From JBDTVS01 sp040007095 (GTDB lineage Bacteria; Acidobacteriota; Vicinamibacteria; Vicinamibacterales; CAVVIG01): a stretch of 15,441 nt of DNA. Shown in pieces: positions 1-6,114 of this stretch. Where the stretch lies: contig JBDTVS010000077.1 of NCBI GenBank assembly GCA_040007095.1, positions 1-15,441 on the forward strand, given 5' to 3'. Positions within the stretch are counted from its first letter, which is position 1; every line of letters begins with the position of its first letter. The position numbers were made by a program, and so were the translations under genes. The notes under the pieces were generated by a model. That model saw only the letters and a program-made list of their open reading frames with translations. It ran no database searches and was not told the DNA's origin.

Positions 1-114
1 GACGACCGAGAATACCGGGAGTATTTGAGCGAGGAGCAACGCAGCCGGCGGGGATGCATCGCCCGTCGAATGCAGCCAGACTTTTATCACGGGCGGTTAT
101 AGGCCGTTCTGGCC
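1..114. other. window edge, no supported gene
   Basis: The plus frame starting at base 1 is open for 33 codons to a TAG at 100-102. Its third-position GC is only moderate and I recognise no family in it, so it may be the tail of a gene cut by the window edge or simply non-coding sequence. The stretch must also hold the promoter of the following transporter gene. I could not pick a convincing -35/-10 pair, although the part around 81-102 is relatively AT-rich. Confidence 0.3.
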
Positions 115-121
115 GAGGAGG
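115..121 (+). promoter_or_regulatory. ribosome binding site that sets a TTG start
   Basis: GAGGAGG lies six bases upstream of the TTG at 128. It is a near-ideal anti-Shine-Dalgarno match. There is no in-frame ATG near the homologous N-terminus of the transporter, whose recognisable sequence (NRWFQLVAS) begins only four residues after this codon. The site therefore decides the start in favour of TTG. Confidence 0.75.
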
Positions 122-127
122 CGGGCG

Positions 128-1366
128 TTGCGGTTACACAATCGCTGGTTCCAGCTGGTCGCGTCGTTGATCGCGATGATCATGATTGCGAACCTGCAGT
201 ACTCGTGGACGCTGTTCGTCAAGCCGCTGCAGACAGCCACGGGCTGGAAGCTCTCCGACATCCAGTTTGCGTTCACGCTGTTCATCCTTTGCCAGACATG
301 GATCCAGCCGCTCGACGGATGGCTGATCGATCGTCTCGGACCGCGAGGGTTCATCAGCGCCGCCGGGCTGCTGTGCGGCGTCGGCTGGGCCGGTCTCGGG
401 TACGCCACCTCGCTGCCACTGCTCTATACGTTCTACTGCGCGGCCGGCATCGGCGCCGCATTCGTCTATAGCGGGTCGATCGGCTCTGCGCTGAAGTGGT
501 TCAAGGACAAGCGCGGGCTGGCGTCCGGCATCATCGCCGCCGGATTCGGCGGCGGCACGGCGCTGTTCATCCCGGTCATCTCGTCCACCATTGCGTCGCG
601 CGGCTACCAGACGGCGTTCATTTCGACCGGCATCTTCCAGGGTCTCGTGATCGTGCTGGTCGCGCAGTTCCTGCGACATCCTCCCGCCGAGCCGGCCACC
701 GCCGCAGCGGCCGTCGCCGGGAGCGGATCGCAGCTCGGCCGTCGGCACTTCACCACGCTGGAAATGATCCGCACACCGCAGTTCATCACGATGTACGCGA
801 TGTTCGTGCTGATGTCGACCGGCGGGCTGCTGGTCACCGCACAGGCGGGTCCGATCGCGACGTCCTGGGGCTACAGCGCCGCCGCGCTGACCCTGGCGGC
901 ATCTCTCAGCCCTGTAGCCAACGGCGCGAGCCGGGTGTTCTGGGGTTGGGCGTCGGACAGGATCGGCCGGGAGACGGCGATGGTCACGGCGTTTGTGTTG
1001 CAGGCGATCTGCCTGCTGCTGGTCCTCGGCCTCGGTCAAATCTCGGGCGGCTGGTTCGCGTTCACGCTGGTGCTCGTCTACTTCACCTGGGGCGAAATCT
1101 ATTCGTTGTTCCCGGCGACGTCGGCCGACTACTTCGGCACACGCCACGCGACGTCCAACTATGCCGTCCTCTACACCGCGAAGGGGGTGGCGTCGATCTT
1201 CGGCGGATGGTTCGGCGCGTTGCTCTTCGAGAAGTCCGGCAGCTGGTCCGTGGGTTTCTACTGCAGCGCCGTGATGGCGCTCGTCGCCGCCGGCCTCGCC
1301 ATCGGCCTGCGCTCCGCTTCGTCCCCGCGCACGGCTCCGGTTGGGGTGCCCGCGACCGCGAGGTAA
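128..1366 (+). CDS. oxlT: MFS transporter, oxalate/formate antiporter type (OxlT-like)
   Basis: This is a 412-residue inner-membrane carrier of the major facilitator superfamily, oxalate/formate antiporter family, with about 12 hydrophobic segments. The first MFS motif A is at residues 64-73 (GWLIDRLGPR). A family-typical stretch, GSALKWFKDKRGLASG, is near residues 119-134, and a second motif A-like loop (WASDRIGRE) is near 274-282. In Oxalobacter OxlT, Arg272 and Lys355 bind the oxalate carboxylates. Here Arg269 (in NGASRVFWGW) and Lys352 (in LYTAKGVAS) lie in the same contexts exactly 83 residues apart, which supports dicarboxylate rather than generic MFS transport. The central loop near residues 185-205 is Ala/Pro-rich and variable. 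Translation starts at TTG behind a strong ribosome site. A palindromic hairpin follows the stop, so the downstream permease may be transcribed separately or attenuated. The substrate is inferred, and a related monocarboxylate is possible. Confidence 0.82.
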   Translation: MRLHNRWFQLVASLIAMIMIANLQYSWTLFVKPLQTATGWKLSDIQFAFTLFILCQTWIQPLDGWLIDRLGPRGFISAAGLLCGVGWAGLGYATSLPLLYTFYCAAGIGAAFVYSGSIGSALKWFKDKRGLASGIIAAGFGGGTALFIPVISSTIASRGYQTAFISTGIFQGLVIVLVAQFLRHPPAEPATAAAAVAGSGSQLGRRHFTTLEMIRTPQFITMYAMFVLMSTGGLLVTAQAGPIATSWGYSAAALTLAASLSPVANGASRVFWGWASDRIGRETAMVTAFVLQAICLLLVLGLGQISGGWFAFTLVLVYFTWGEIYSLFPATSADYFGTRHATSNYAVLYTAKGVASIFGGWFGALLFEKSGSWSVGFYCSAVMALVAAGLAIGLRSASSPRTAPVGVPATAR

Positions 1367-1408
1367 GGGCCCGGAAAGAAACAAAGGTCTTTGTTTCTTT
1401 CCGGGTCC
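1367..1408 (+). terminator. long palindromic hairpin after oxlT
   Basis: The arms 1367-1386 and 1389-1408 are complementary over 20 base pairs with a single G-T wobble (1369/1406), separated by only GT. In RNA the innermost pairs must open to form a loop. The 5' arm is purine-rich (GGAAAGAAACAAAG) and the 3' arm is T-rich. No T-tract follows the stem, so this is not a textbook intrinsic terminator. It could be a bidirectional or stem-dependent terminator, an RNase-stabilising 3' hairpin, or a DNA palindrome. It starts immediately after the oxlT stop codon. Confidence 0.6.
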
Positions 1409-1425
1409 TAACGCCAACGTACCAG

Positions 1426-1439
1426 GTTTGTCCGCAAAC
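1426..1439 (+). other. small hairpin in the kdgT leader
   Basis: GTTTG (1426-1430) and CAAAC (1435-1439) pair around a TCCG loop, which is of the stable UNCG class though closed by G-C rather than C-G. It lies 20 bases upstream of the kdgT ATG and 17 bases beyond the long palindrome, so two hairpins sit between the two transporter genes. Confidence 0.35.
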
Positions 1440-1459
1440 GATCAGAACAACCCCGGACC

Positions 1460-2452
1460 ATGAAGATCTACCGGTTCATCAATCGCGTCCCGGGCGGAAT
1501 GATGGTCGTGCCGCTGTTTGTCGGCATGGCCATCAATACTTTTTTCCCGCGGCTGCTCCAGATCGGCGGGTTCACCCAGGCGCTGAGTGGTGTGGGGTAC
1601 CCGACCATCCTGGGCATGTACCTCTTCACGGTCGGCACCAAGATGACGGTGAGGGCCGCCCCGAGGATGTTGTGGCGAGGGTTCGGCATTCTGGCGACCA
1701 AGGTCTCCACCGCGACCATCTTCGCGCTGGTCGTCGCGAAATTCTTCGATGGCAACGTCATCGGCCTGAGCACGCTCGCCGTCATGGTCGCGATGAGCGA
1801 TACCAACGGCGGCATGTTCCTGGCGCTGACCAGCGTCATGGGCAACAAAGAAGACTCAGGCACGTATGTGGTGCAGAGCATCGAGACCGGGCCGTTCTTG
1901 ACGATGCTGATTTTCGTGGGCACGGGCCTCGCCGTCATCCCGTGGCTGACGATGGTGTCGGTGATTGCGCCCATTTTCGTCGGCGCGATACTCGGCAACC
2001 TGGACGACGACATCAAGACCTTCTTCGGGTCTCACGAACCGATCATCGTTCCGTTCATGGCTTTTACTCTGGGACAGACGATCAACCTGAAGTCGGTGTT
2101 GACGGCCGGTGTTCCGGGCATCGTCCTCGGGGTGACCGTGCTGACCGTGACCGGCGCTGTGTGCATCTTCGCCGACCGGCTGTTCGGAGGATCGGGAATC
2201 GCCGGGGCGGCCGCGTCCAGCACGGCCGGCAATTCCGCTGCGGTTCCGCAGGCGGTTGCCTTGGCCGACCCGTCGTATGCAGCGGTCGCTGGAGCGGCGA
2301 CCGTTCAGGTCGCCGCCTCGGTCATCGTTACTGCGGTACTCACGCCGCTGCTGACGTCCTGGTGGTACAAGAAGGTGACCAGGGAGAGAGTCGCAAGGGA
2401 GCGCGCGGCCGAAGCGGTCGTCTCCACCGCGGCGATCGGAAGCCAGTTCTAG
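1460..2452 (+). CDS. kdgT: 2-keto-3-deoxygluconate permease (KdgT family)
   Basis: This is a 330-residue, highly hydrophobic inner-membrane protein. Its length and N-terminus match the KdgT family, whose E. coli member is about 327 residues and imports 2-keto-3-deoxygluconate with protons. Family hallmarks occur in order: PGGMMVVPL (11-19), MSDTNGGM near 112-119, ETGPFLTM (142-149), LGNLDDD (178-184), AFTLGQTINL (201-210) and AASSTAGN (251-258). The C-terminus is a charged cytoplasmic tail. The ATG at 1460 gives the family-standard MKIYRFINRVPGG start, but no good Shine-Dalgarno sequence precedes it, unlike most genes here. Its substrate would be a pectin or alginate breakdown product. It converges on the dehydrogenase gene, with 101 bases between the two stop codons. 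The family call is firm. The exact sugar acid is inferred. Confidence 0.88.
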   Translation: MKIYRFINRVPGGMMVVPLFVGMAINTFFPRLLQIGGFTQALSGVGYPTILGMYLFTVGTKMTVRAAPRMLWRGFGILATKVSTATIFALVVAKFFDGNVIGLSTLAVMVAMSDTNGGMFLALTSVMGNKEDSGTYVVQSIETGPFLTMLIFVGTGLAVIPWLTMVSVIAPIFVGAILGNLDDDIKTFFGSHEPIIVPFMAFTLGQTINLKSVLTAGVPGIVLGVTVLTVTGAVCIFADRLFGGSGIAGAAASSTAGNSAAVPQAVALADPSYAAVAGAATVQVAASVIVTAVLTPLLTSWWYKKVTRERVARERAAEAVVSTAAIGSQF

Positions 2453-2553
2453 AGTATTTCTCGAGCCGCACAGCCTTCGCGCATCACGCCAAGCTTCGGA
2501 GTCTCAAGCGCTCTGAGCGAGCCGCCCGAGTTACTCCGCTCTTCGAGAACAAG

Positions 2554-3519
2554 TCAGGCGACGCGGTCGCGAGGCTCCTGGCCGGCGAAGTACGCATCCA
2601 GGTTGTCGAGCGCCCGGAATCCCATCGCGTCGCGAGTCTCCGCCGTTGCGCTGCCGATATGGGGCATCAGGAAGGTATTGGACAGCGCGATGAGCCGCTT
2701 GTCGACGTTCGGCTCGTTGTTGTAGGCGTCGATGCCAGCGGCCCGCAGCCTGCCTGAGGTCAACGCTTCGACAAGCGCGTCGTCGACGACGATCGCCCCG
2801 CGGGCGGCGTTCACCAGGATCGCCCCGTCGGGGAGCAATGCGAATCGCCGCGCGTCCATGAGCCCGCGGGTTGTCGGCGTGACGTTGCAATGAAGGGAAA
2901 GGAAATCGCAGCAGGGAAGCAGGCTTTCCAGGGTCTCGTGGAACACGGCGCCCTCCTCCTTCTCGGGGGACAACCTTCGAACGTCGTGGTAGTGGATCTG
3001 CATATCGAAGCCGCGGGCGCGTTTGGCCACCACCTGGCCGACACGGCCCATGCCGATGATGCCCAGGCGCTTGCCCGTCACCTGGGTGCCGACCATGAAC
3101 GCAGGGCTCCAGTCCTTCCACCTGGCCTCACGCATCAGCCGCTCGCCCTCGCTGGCGCGGCGGGCGGCGCCGATCATCAGCATCATCGTCAGTTCGGCGG
3201 TGGCGTCGGATAACACGTCTGGAGTGTTGGTGACCACGACACCTTTCTGCTTGGCGGCCTCGATGTCCACGTGGTCGAAGCCGACCGAGAAATTGGCGAT
3301 GATCTTGACCTCGTCCGGCAAGCGGCCGATGACGTCGGCCGAGAGGTGCTCGGTGTGACAGGGCATGATGGCCTGGGCGCCTTTGGCGCTTTCGATCAAC
3401 TCGTCCTTGGAATAGAGACGGTCGTCGGGGTTCAGCCGGGGCTGGTAGTCCCGGCGCAGGCGGTCCTCCACCGCCGCCGGCAGTTTGCGAGTGACGAGGA
3501 CAACAGGTTTTACACTCAT
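2554..3519 (-). CDS. D-isomer 2-hydroxyacid dehydrogenase (glyoxylate/hydroxypyruvate reductase type)
   Basis: This 321-residue cytoplasmic NAD(P)-dependent oxidoreductase interconverts a 2-keto acid and a D-2-hydroxy acid. The N-terminal substrate domain encloses a Rossmann domain with the nucleotide motif G-M-G-R-V-G at residues 156-161. The catalytic triad is visible: Arg240 (VNAARG), Glu269 (YNNEPN) and His287 (MPHIGSA), spaced as in phosphoglycerate dehydrogenase and glyoxylate reductase. There is no C-terminal ACT domain, so it is not a full-length SerA. Start choice: the minus-strand ATG at 3519 is preceded by GAGAGG (3532-3527) at seven bases and gives MSVKPVVLVT, a normal family beginning. 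Longer in-frame starts run into the divergent gene and are rejected. Divergence from a malate synthase-like gene and proximity to kdgT and oxlT fit glyoxylate, hydroxypyruvate or a keto-gluconate as substrate, but sequence alone cannot choose. Confidence 0.88.
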   Translation of the reverse strand: MSVKPVVLVTRKLPAAVEDRLRRDYQPRLNPDDRLYSKDELIESAKGAQAIMPCHTEHLSADVIGRLPDEVKIIANFSVGFDHVDIEAAKQKGVVVTNTPDVLSDATAELTMMLMIGAARRASEGERLMREARWKDWSPAFMVGTQVTGKRLGIIGMGRVGQVVAKRARGFDMQIHYHDVRRLSPEKEEGAVFHETLESLLPCCDFLSLHCNVTPTTRGLMDARRFALLPDGAILVNAARGAIVVDDALVEALTSGRLRAAGIDAYNNEPNVDKRLIALSNTFLMPHIGSATAETRDAMGFRALDNLDAYFAGQEPRDRVA

Positions 3520-3588
3520 GACGGGGCCTCTCTGATCTGTGACAACATTCATGGTTCGGGAAAATACTACACAACCGAGAGGTGATTG
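3520..3588. promoter_or_regulatory. divergent promoter region between dehydrogenase and malate synthase
   Basis: These 69 bases separate two divergent start codons and must hold at least one promoter for each gene unless promoters lie within the coding regions. It contains GAGAGG ribosome sites for both directions (3527-3532 read on the minus strand, 3577-3582 on the plus strand). The AT-rich part 3558-3572 (AAAATACTACAC) could supply a -10 for the plus gene. I see no strong -35/-10 pair and no clean operator palindrome, so this is a positional call. Confidence 0.5.
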
Positions 3589-5478
3589 ATGGATTCGCGC
3601 AGGCTGGAGATCCGGGGCAATCTGCGGCGCACCTACGCCGACGTCTACACACCCGAGGCGCTCGCCGCGGTCGAAACGCTCGCGGCGCTCGACGCCGACC
3701 GCAAGGCCGTGATGGCGGCGCGGATCGAACGGCGCGCCGCGCGGGCGCGCGACGCGCAGCCGATCCTGTTCCTCGATCCACAGTCGCGGATTCCGCGGAC
3801 GACAATCACGGTCCAGGATGCGCGCGACGGGCGCTTTGTGGGCAGCGAGATTCCCCACGATCTTCAGCGGCAATGGATTCAGGGCACCGGCCCGGCCGCC
3901 CGGCCCAACGTTCCCGTGGCGCGAAGCATCCGCAATGTCGCGTACGCGCTGCTGTCGGGCGCCGACGGCTGGATGTTCGACGGCGAAGATGCGCTCGGCC
4001 AGGTGTCGACGATGTCGCTCGACAACCAGCGCAGCCTCGCGTTGGCCATCAAGCGCGACCCGGTGTTCTTGGAGGTGGCGGAGCAGGTCGCCGCGGAAAT
4101 GAACGAGTGGGCCCGCGGTTTTCTGAAACGGCCGATCGTCGACGACTGGCGACAACAGCTCGACTTCACGACGAAGATTTTTCGCCCGCGCGGCCTTCAC
4201 CTCGACGACCGCCATGTCCGCCTGACCGGCGGCGCGAGCTTTTCCGCCTCAATCGTCGACACGACTTTGTACATCGTCAACAACCATCGCCGGCTGCAGC
4301 AGGCCGGCTCATCGCTGGTGCTGTACCTGCCAAAGATTCAGACCGCCGAAGAGGCGGCGCTCTGGAACGACATCCTGGCGGGACTCGAAGCGCACCTGGG
4401 GCTGGCGGCCGGCGCGATCAAGGTCTACGTGCTCGTCGAGCAGCTCGAGTGCTGCTTCCAGTTGATGGAGATCCGCGCGGCCCTCGGAGCACACTTCATC
4501 GGCTTCGACACCGGGCGTTGGGACTACATCAACAGCGTGTCCGATGCGATGGCGTGGAGCTCAGGGTTCATCAATCCCAATATCGACACCATCACGATGA
4601 CCTACGGCTACATGCGGAACTACGAGGATCGCGTCAGGCGCGCCTGCAGCACGCCTGACCAGCTCGGTCAGTTCGCGTTGTGGCAGGGCGGGATGGAGCC
4701 CAACATTCCGGTCGGCTCCGAATCCGGGGTTGCCAGCAGCATGAAGCGCGCCGTCGCCGGCGCCGAACGGGAGCAGCGCGAAGGCGCCAACGGCAAGTGG
4801 GTCGCTCACTGGAAAATGGTGCACATCGTGCGGCCGGTATGGGAATCGGTCGGCCAGAGCAATCAACTGGGGCGTCCGTTTGCTCGGCTCACGTATACGC
4901 AGGCGGACGCGGACGGCCTGATCGCGCTCGAGGCCGCGGTCCGAACCATTCGGGGCGCACGCGATCTGCTGAGCGTGGCGCTGCAGTACGGCAACGCCTT
5001 CGGCCAGGGCCTTCAGGCCGCCGCGTTGAAACCGGCCGATTTTTTCGGCAACGACGATGTCCTGTACTTGATGGAAGACATGGCCACCGGTGAGATTCGT
5101 TTGAGCATCCTGTGGGAGTGGCTGCACAAACACGCGTCTCTGACCGCCGATGACGCGGAGACAGGTGTCAAGGCCGGCGACCCGTTTACGCGTGAGCTCT
5201 TCCTACGGCTCCTCGAGGAGGAGCACGGCAAGCTTCTCGGCGCCGGTAATCGAGACGTCCATGACGTCTCGAAGACCACCACGCTGCCGATCGCACGGGA
5301 GATCGTCGAGACTTACGTGCTCGAACCGCTGAAGCTGCCGTGGTACGTCGACCTGCTCAACATCAATCTCGACAACCACGACCTGGCCGAAGCCAAGCGG
5401 CGCATTGGGCTCCTGGTCGAGTCCTTCCGCCGGGATGGCACGCGTGTGACCGAGAACCTGGATTTCGCGGGCAGTTAG
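3589..5478 (+). CDS. aceB: malate synthase A-like enzyme, long divergent form
   Basis: This 629-residue protein has the malate synthase fold signatures. The likely reaction is glyoxylate plus acetyl-CoA giving malate and CoA. Visible landmarks: RPRGLHL with the active-site Arg at 201, LYLPKIQ and LWNDIL as in the A-type YLPKMES...LWND stretch, a metal-ligand Glu at 284 (LVEQLE), the GRWDYI box with a metal-ligand Asp at 312, GKWVAHW near 405, and MEDMATGEI with the candidate catalytic base Asp497 (EDAATAEI in standard enzymes). It is about 95 residues longer than typical malate synthase A (about 530), mainly at the N-terminus and in a C-terminal tail after residue 580 (PWYVDLLNINLDNHD). GAGAGG at 3577-3582 is spaced six bases from the ATG at 3589. 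An in-frame TTG at 3586 is less likely. It diverges from a glyoxylate reductase-type gene. All key residues are present, so activity is plausible, but the divergence leaves room for another acyl-CoA/2-oxoacid condensation. Confidence 0.8.
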   Translation: MDSRRLEIRGNLRRTYADVYTPEALAAVETLAALDADRKAVMAARIERRAARARDAQPILFLDPQSRIPRTTITVQDARDGRFVGSEIPHDLQRQWIQGTGPAARPNVPVARSIRNVAYALLSGADGWMFDGEDALGQVSTMSLDNQRSLALAIKRDPVFLEVAEQVAAEMNEWARGFLKRPIVDDWRQQLDFTTKIFRPRGLHLDDRHVRLTGGASFSASIVDTTLYIVNNHRRLQQAGSSLVLYLPKIQTAEEAALWNDILAGLEAHLGLAAGAIKVYVLVEQLECCFQLMEIRAALGAHFIGFDTGRWDYINSVSDAMAWSSGFINPNIDTITMTYGYMRNYEDRVRRACSTPDQLGQFALWQGGMEPNIPVGSESGVASSMKRAVAGAEREQREGANGKWVAHWKMVHIVRPVWESVGQSNQLGRPFARLTYTQADADGLIALEAAVRTIRGARDLLSVALQYGNAFGQGLQAAALKPADFFGNDDVLYLMEDMATGEIRLSILWEWLHKHASLTADDAETGVKAGDPFTRELFLRLLEEEHGKLLGAGNRDVHDVSKTTTLPIAREIVETYVLEPLKLPWYVDLLNINLDNHDLAEAKRRIGLLVESFRRDGTRVTENLDFAGS

Positions 5479-5486
5479 ACGCGACC

Positions 5487-5517
5487 GTTGCGCGCCGAGC
5501 GAGGCTGAGCGCGCAAC
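5487..5517 (+). terminator. GC-rich hairpin after the malate synthase gene
   Basis: GTTGCGCGC (5487-5495) and GCGCGCAAC (5509-5517) are perfect 9-base complementary arms with a 13-base loop, starting eight bases after the malate synthase stop. No T-run follows, so it is a terminator-like or 3'-protecting stem rather than a canonical intrinsic terminator. Confidence 0.55.
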
Positions 5518-5570
5518 AGCCCGACGTGGCCTCGCCTCTCTACGACGGAGATGTGGCTGCCGGCGACGAC

Positions 5571-5587
5571 GGCCGGAACGACCGGCC
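5571..5587. other. short perfect inverted repeat
   Basis: GGCCGG and CCGGCC arms (5571-5576 and 5582-5587) surround AACGA. They lie in the 194-base gap between the malate synthase gene and the DUF2277 gene. The rest of that gap holds no gene or RNA I can support. The repeat may be a second stem of the terminator region or chance in GC-rich DNA. Confidence 0.3.
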
Positions 5588-5672
5588 ACGACGCGGGCTC
5601 GAACCGAGTTGGCCGCGACCCCGGATACACGGGTCGAGGGCGCGGGCGCGAGGTCGCCCCAGGAGTGATCGC

Positions 5673-5939
5673 ATGTGTCGAAACATCAAGACTCTGGCGA
5701 ATTTTGCCCCGCCGGCGACAGACGATGAGGTGCGCGCGTCGGCCCTGCAATTCGTGCGCAAGCTGAGCGGGACCAATCGTCCGTCGCGCGCGAATGAGGC
5801 GGCGTTCAATCAGGCGGTCGACGACGTCACCGCGGCCGCGCGTCGGCTGATCCATTCGCTGACGACCAGCGCAGCGCCCCGCAACCGCGAAGACGAGGTC
5901 CGCAAGGCCCAGGAGCGGACACGCGCACGGTTCGCCTGA
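5673..5939 (+). CDS. DUF2277 family small protein
   Basis: This 88-residue soluble protein begins MCRNIKTLANF and continues with a helical pattern (EVRASALQFVRKLSG, RANEAAFNQAVDDV, SAAPRNREDEV) and a basic end (RTRARFA). I recognise this as the DUF2277 family, whose members share the MCRNI beginning, the FVRK(L/I)SG and ANEAAF segments and a similar length near 85-90 residues. Function is unknown. The ATG at 5673 follows AGGAG (5661-5665) at seven bases. Methionine aminopeptidase normally removes Met before Cys, so the mature protein probably starts with a conserved Cys. There is no signal peptide or membrane segment. It is convergent with the secreted-protein genes and ends one base before the tandem repeat array. 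The family call is firm and the role cannot be stated. Confidence 0.87.
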   Translation: MCRNIKTLANFAPPATDDEVRASALQFVRKLSGTNRPSRANEAAFNQAVDDVTAAARRLIHSLTTSAAPRNREDEVRKAQERTRARFA

Positions 5940-5940
5940 T

Positions 5941-6114
5941 GCTGCCGCGCTATATTTCTGGGGCGCGGACGTTGCCGCGCTATGTTCGTGAGCGCGGACG
6001 TTGCCGCGCTATGTTCGTGAGCGCGGGCGTTGCCGCGCTACGTTCGTGAGCGCGGACGTTGCCGCGCTACGTTCGTGAGCGCGGGCCTTGCCGCGCTACT
6101 TCTGGGGCGCGGGC
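5941..6114. repeat. tandem array of six 28-30 base hairpin units
   Basis: The copies are 5941-5970 (30), 5971-5999 (29), 6000-6028 (29), 6029-6057 (29), 6058-6086 (29) and 6087-6114 (28). Each inner unit carries CCGCGCT, a 9-base spacer (ATGTTCGTG or ACGTTCGTG) and AGCGCGG, which are perfect 7-base complementary arms. Between units AGCGCGG also pairs with the next CCGCGCT around a 6-base spacer such as ACGTTG. The array can therefore fold in two registers. The outer copies differ: both carry CTGGGGCGCGG in place of CGTGAGCGCGG. The last copy overlaps the end of the minus-strand secreted-protein gene and contains its stop codon. Unit length could suggest CRISPR, but there are no unique spacers. 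Confidence 0.9.

Noticed and set aside
1..102. C-terminal fragment of an upstream gene (open frame 1 ending TAG 100-102)
   Set aside because: Only 33 codons, mixed third-position bases and no recognised family. It cannot be told from chance.
134..1417. Long minus-strand reading frames opposite oxlT, gltB and gltD
   Set aside because: They are Arg/Pro/Gly/His-rich products of GC-rich antisense sequence. The plus-strand frames are clear family members.
2554..4215. A 553-residue fusion extending the dehydrogenase upstream on the minus strand
   Set aside because: The extension lies antisense to the malate synthase gene and is low-complexity. The ATG at 3519 has a good ribosome site and the normal family N-terminus.
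5590..5620. tRNA-like T-arm (GGTTCGAGCC on the minus strand)
   Set aside because: The flanking bases do not form the T-stem, and no acceptor, D or anticodon arm can be placed around it.
5941..6114. CRISPR array
   Set aside because: Units abut directly and every copy is alike along its whole length. There are no unique spacers and no cas genes.
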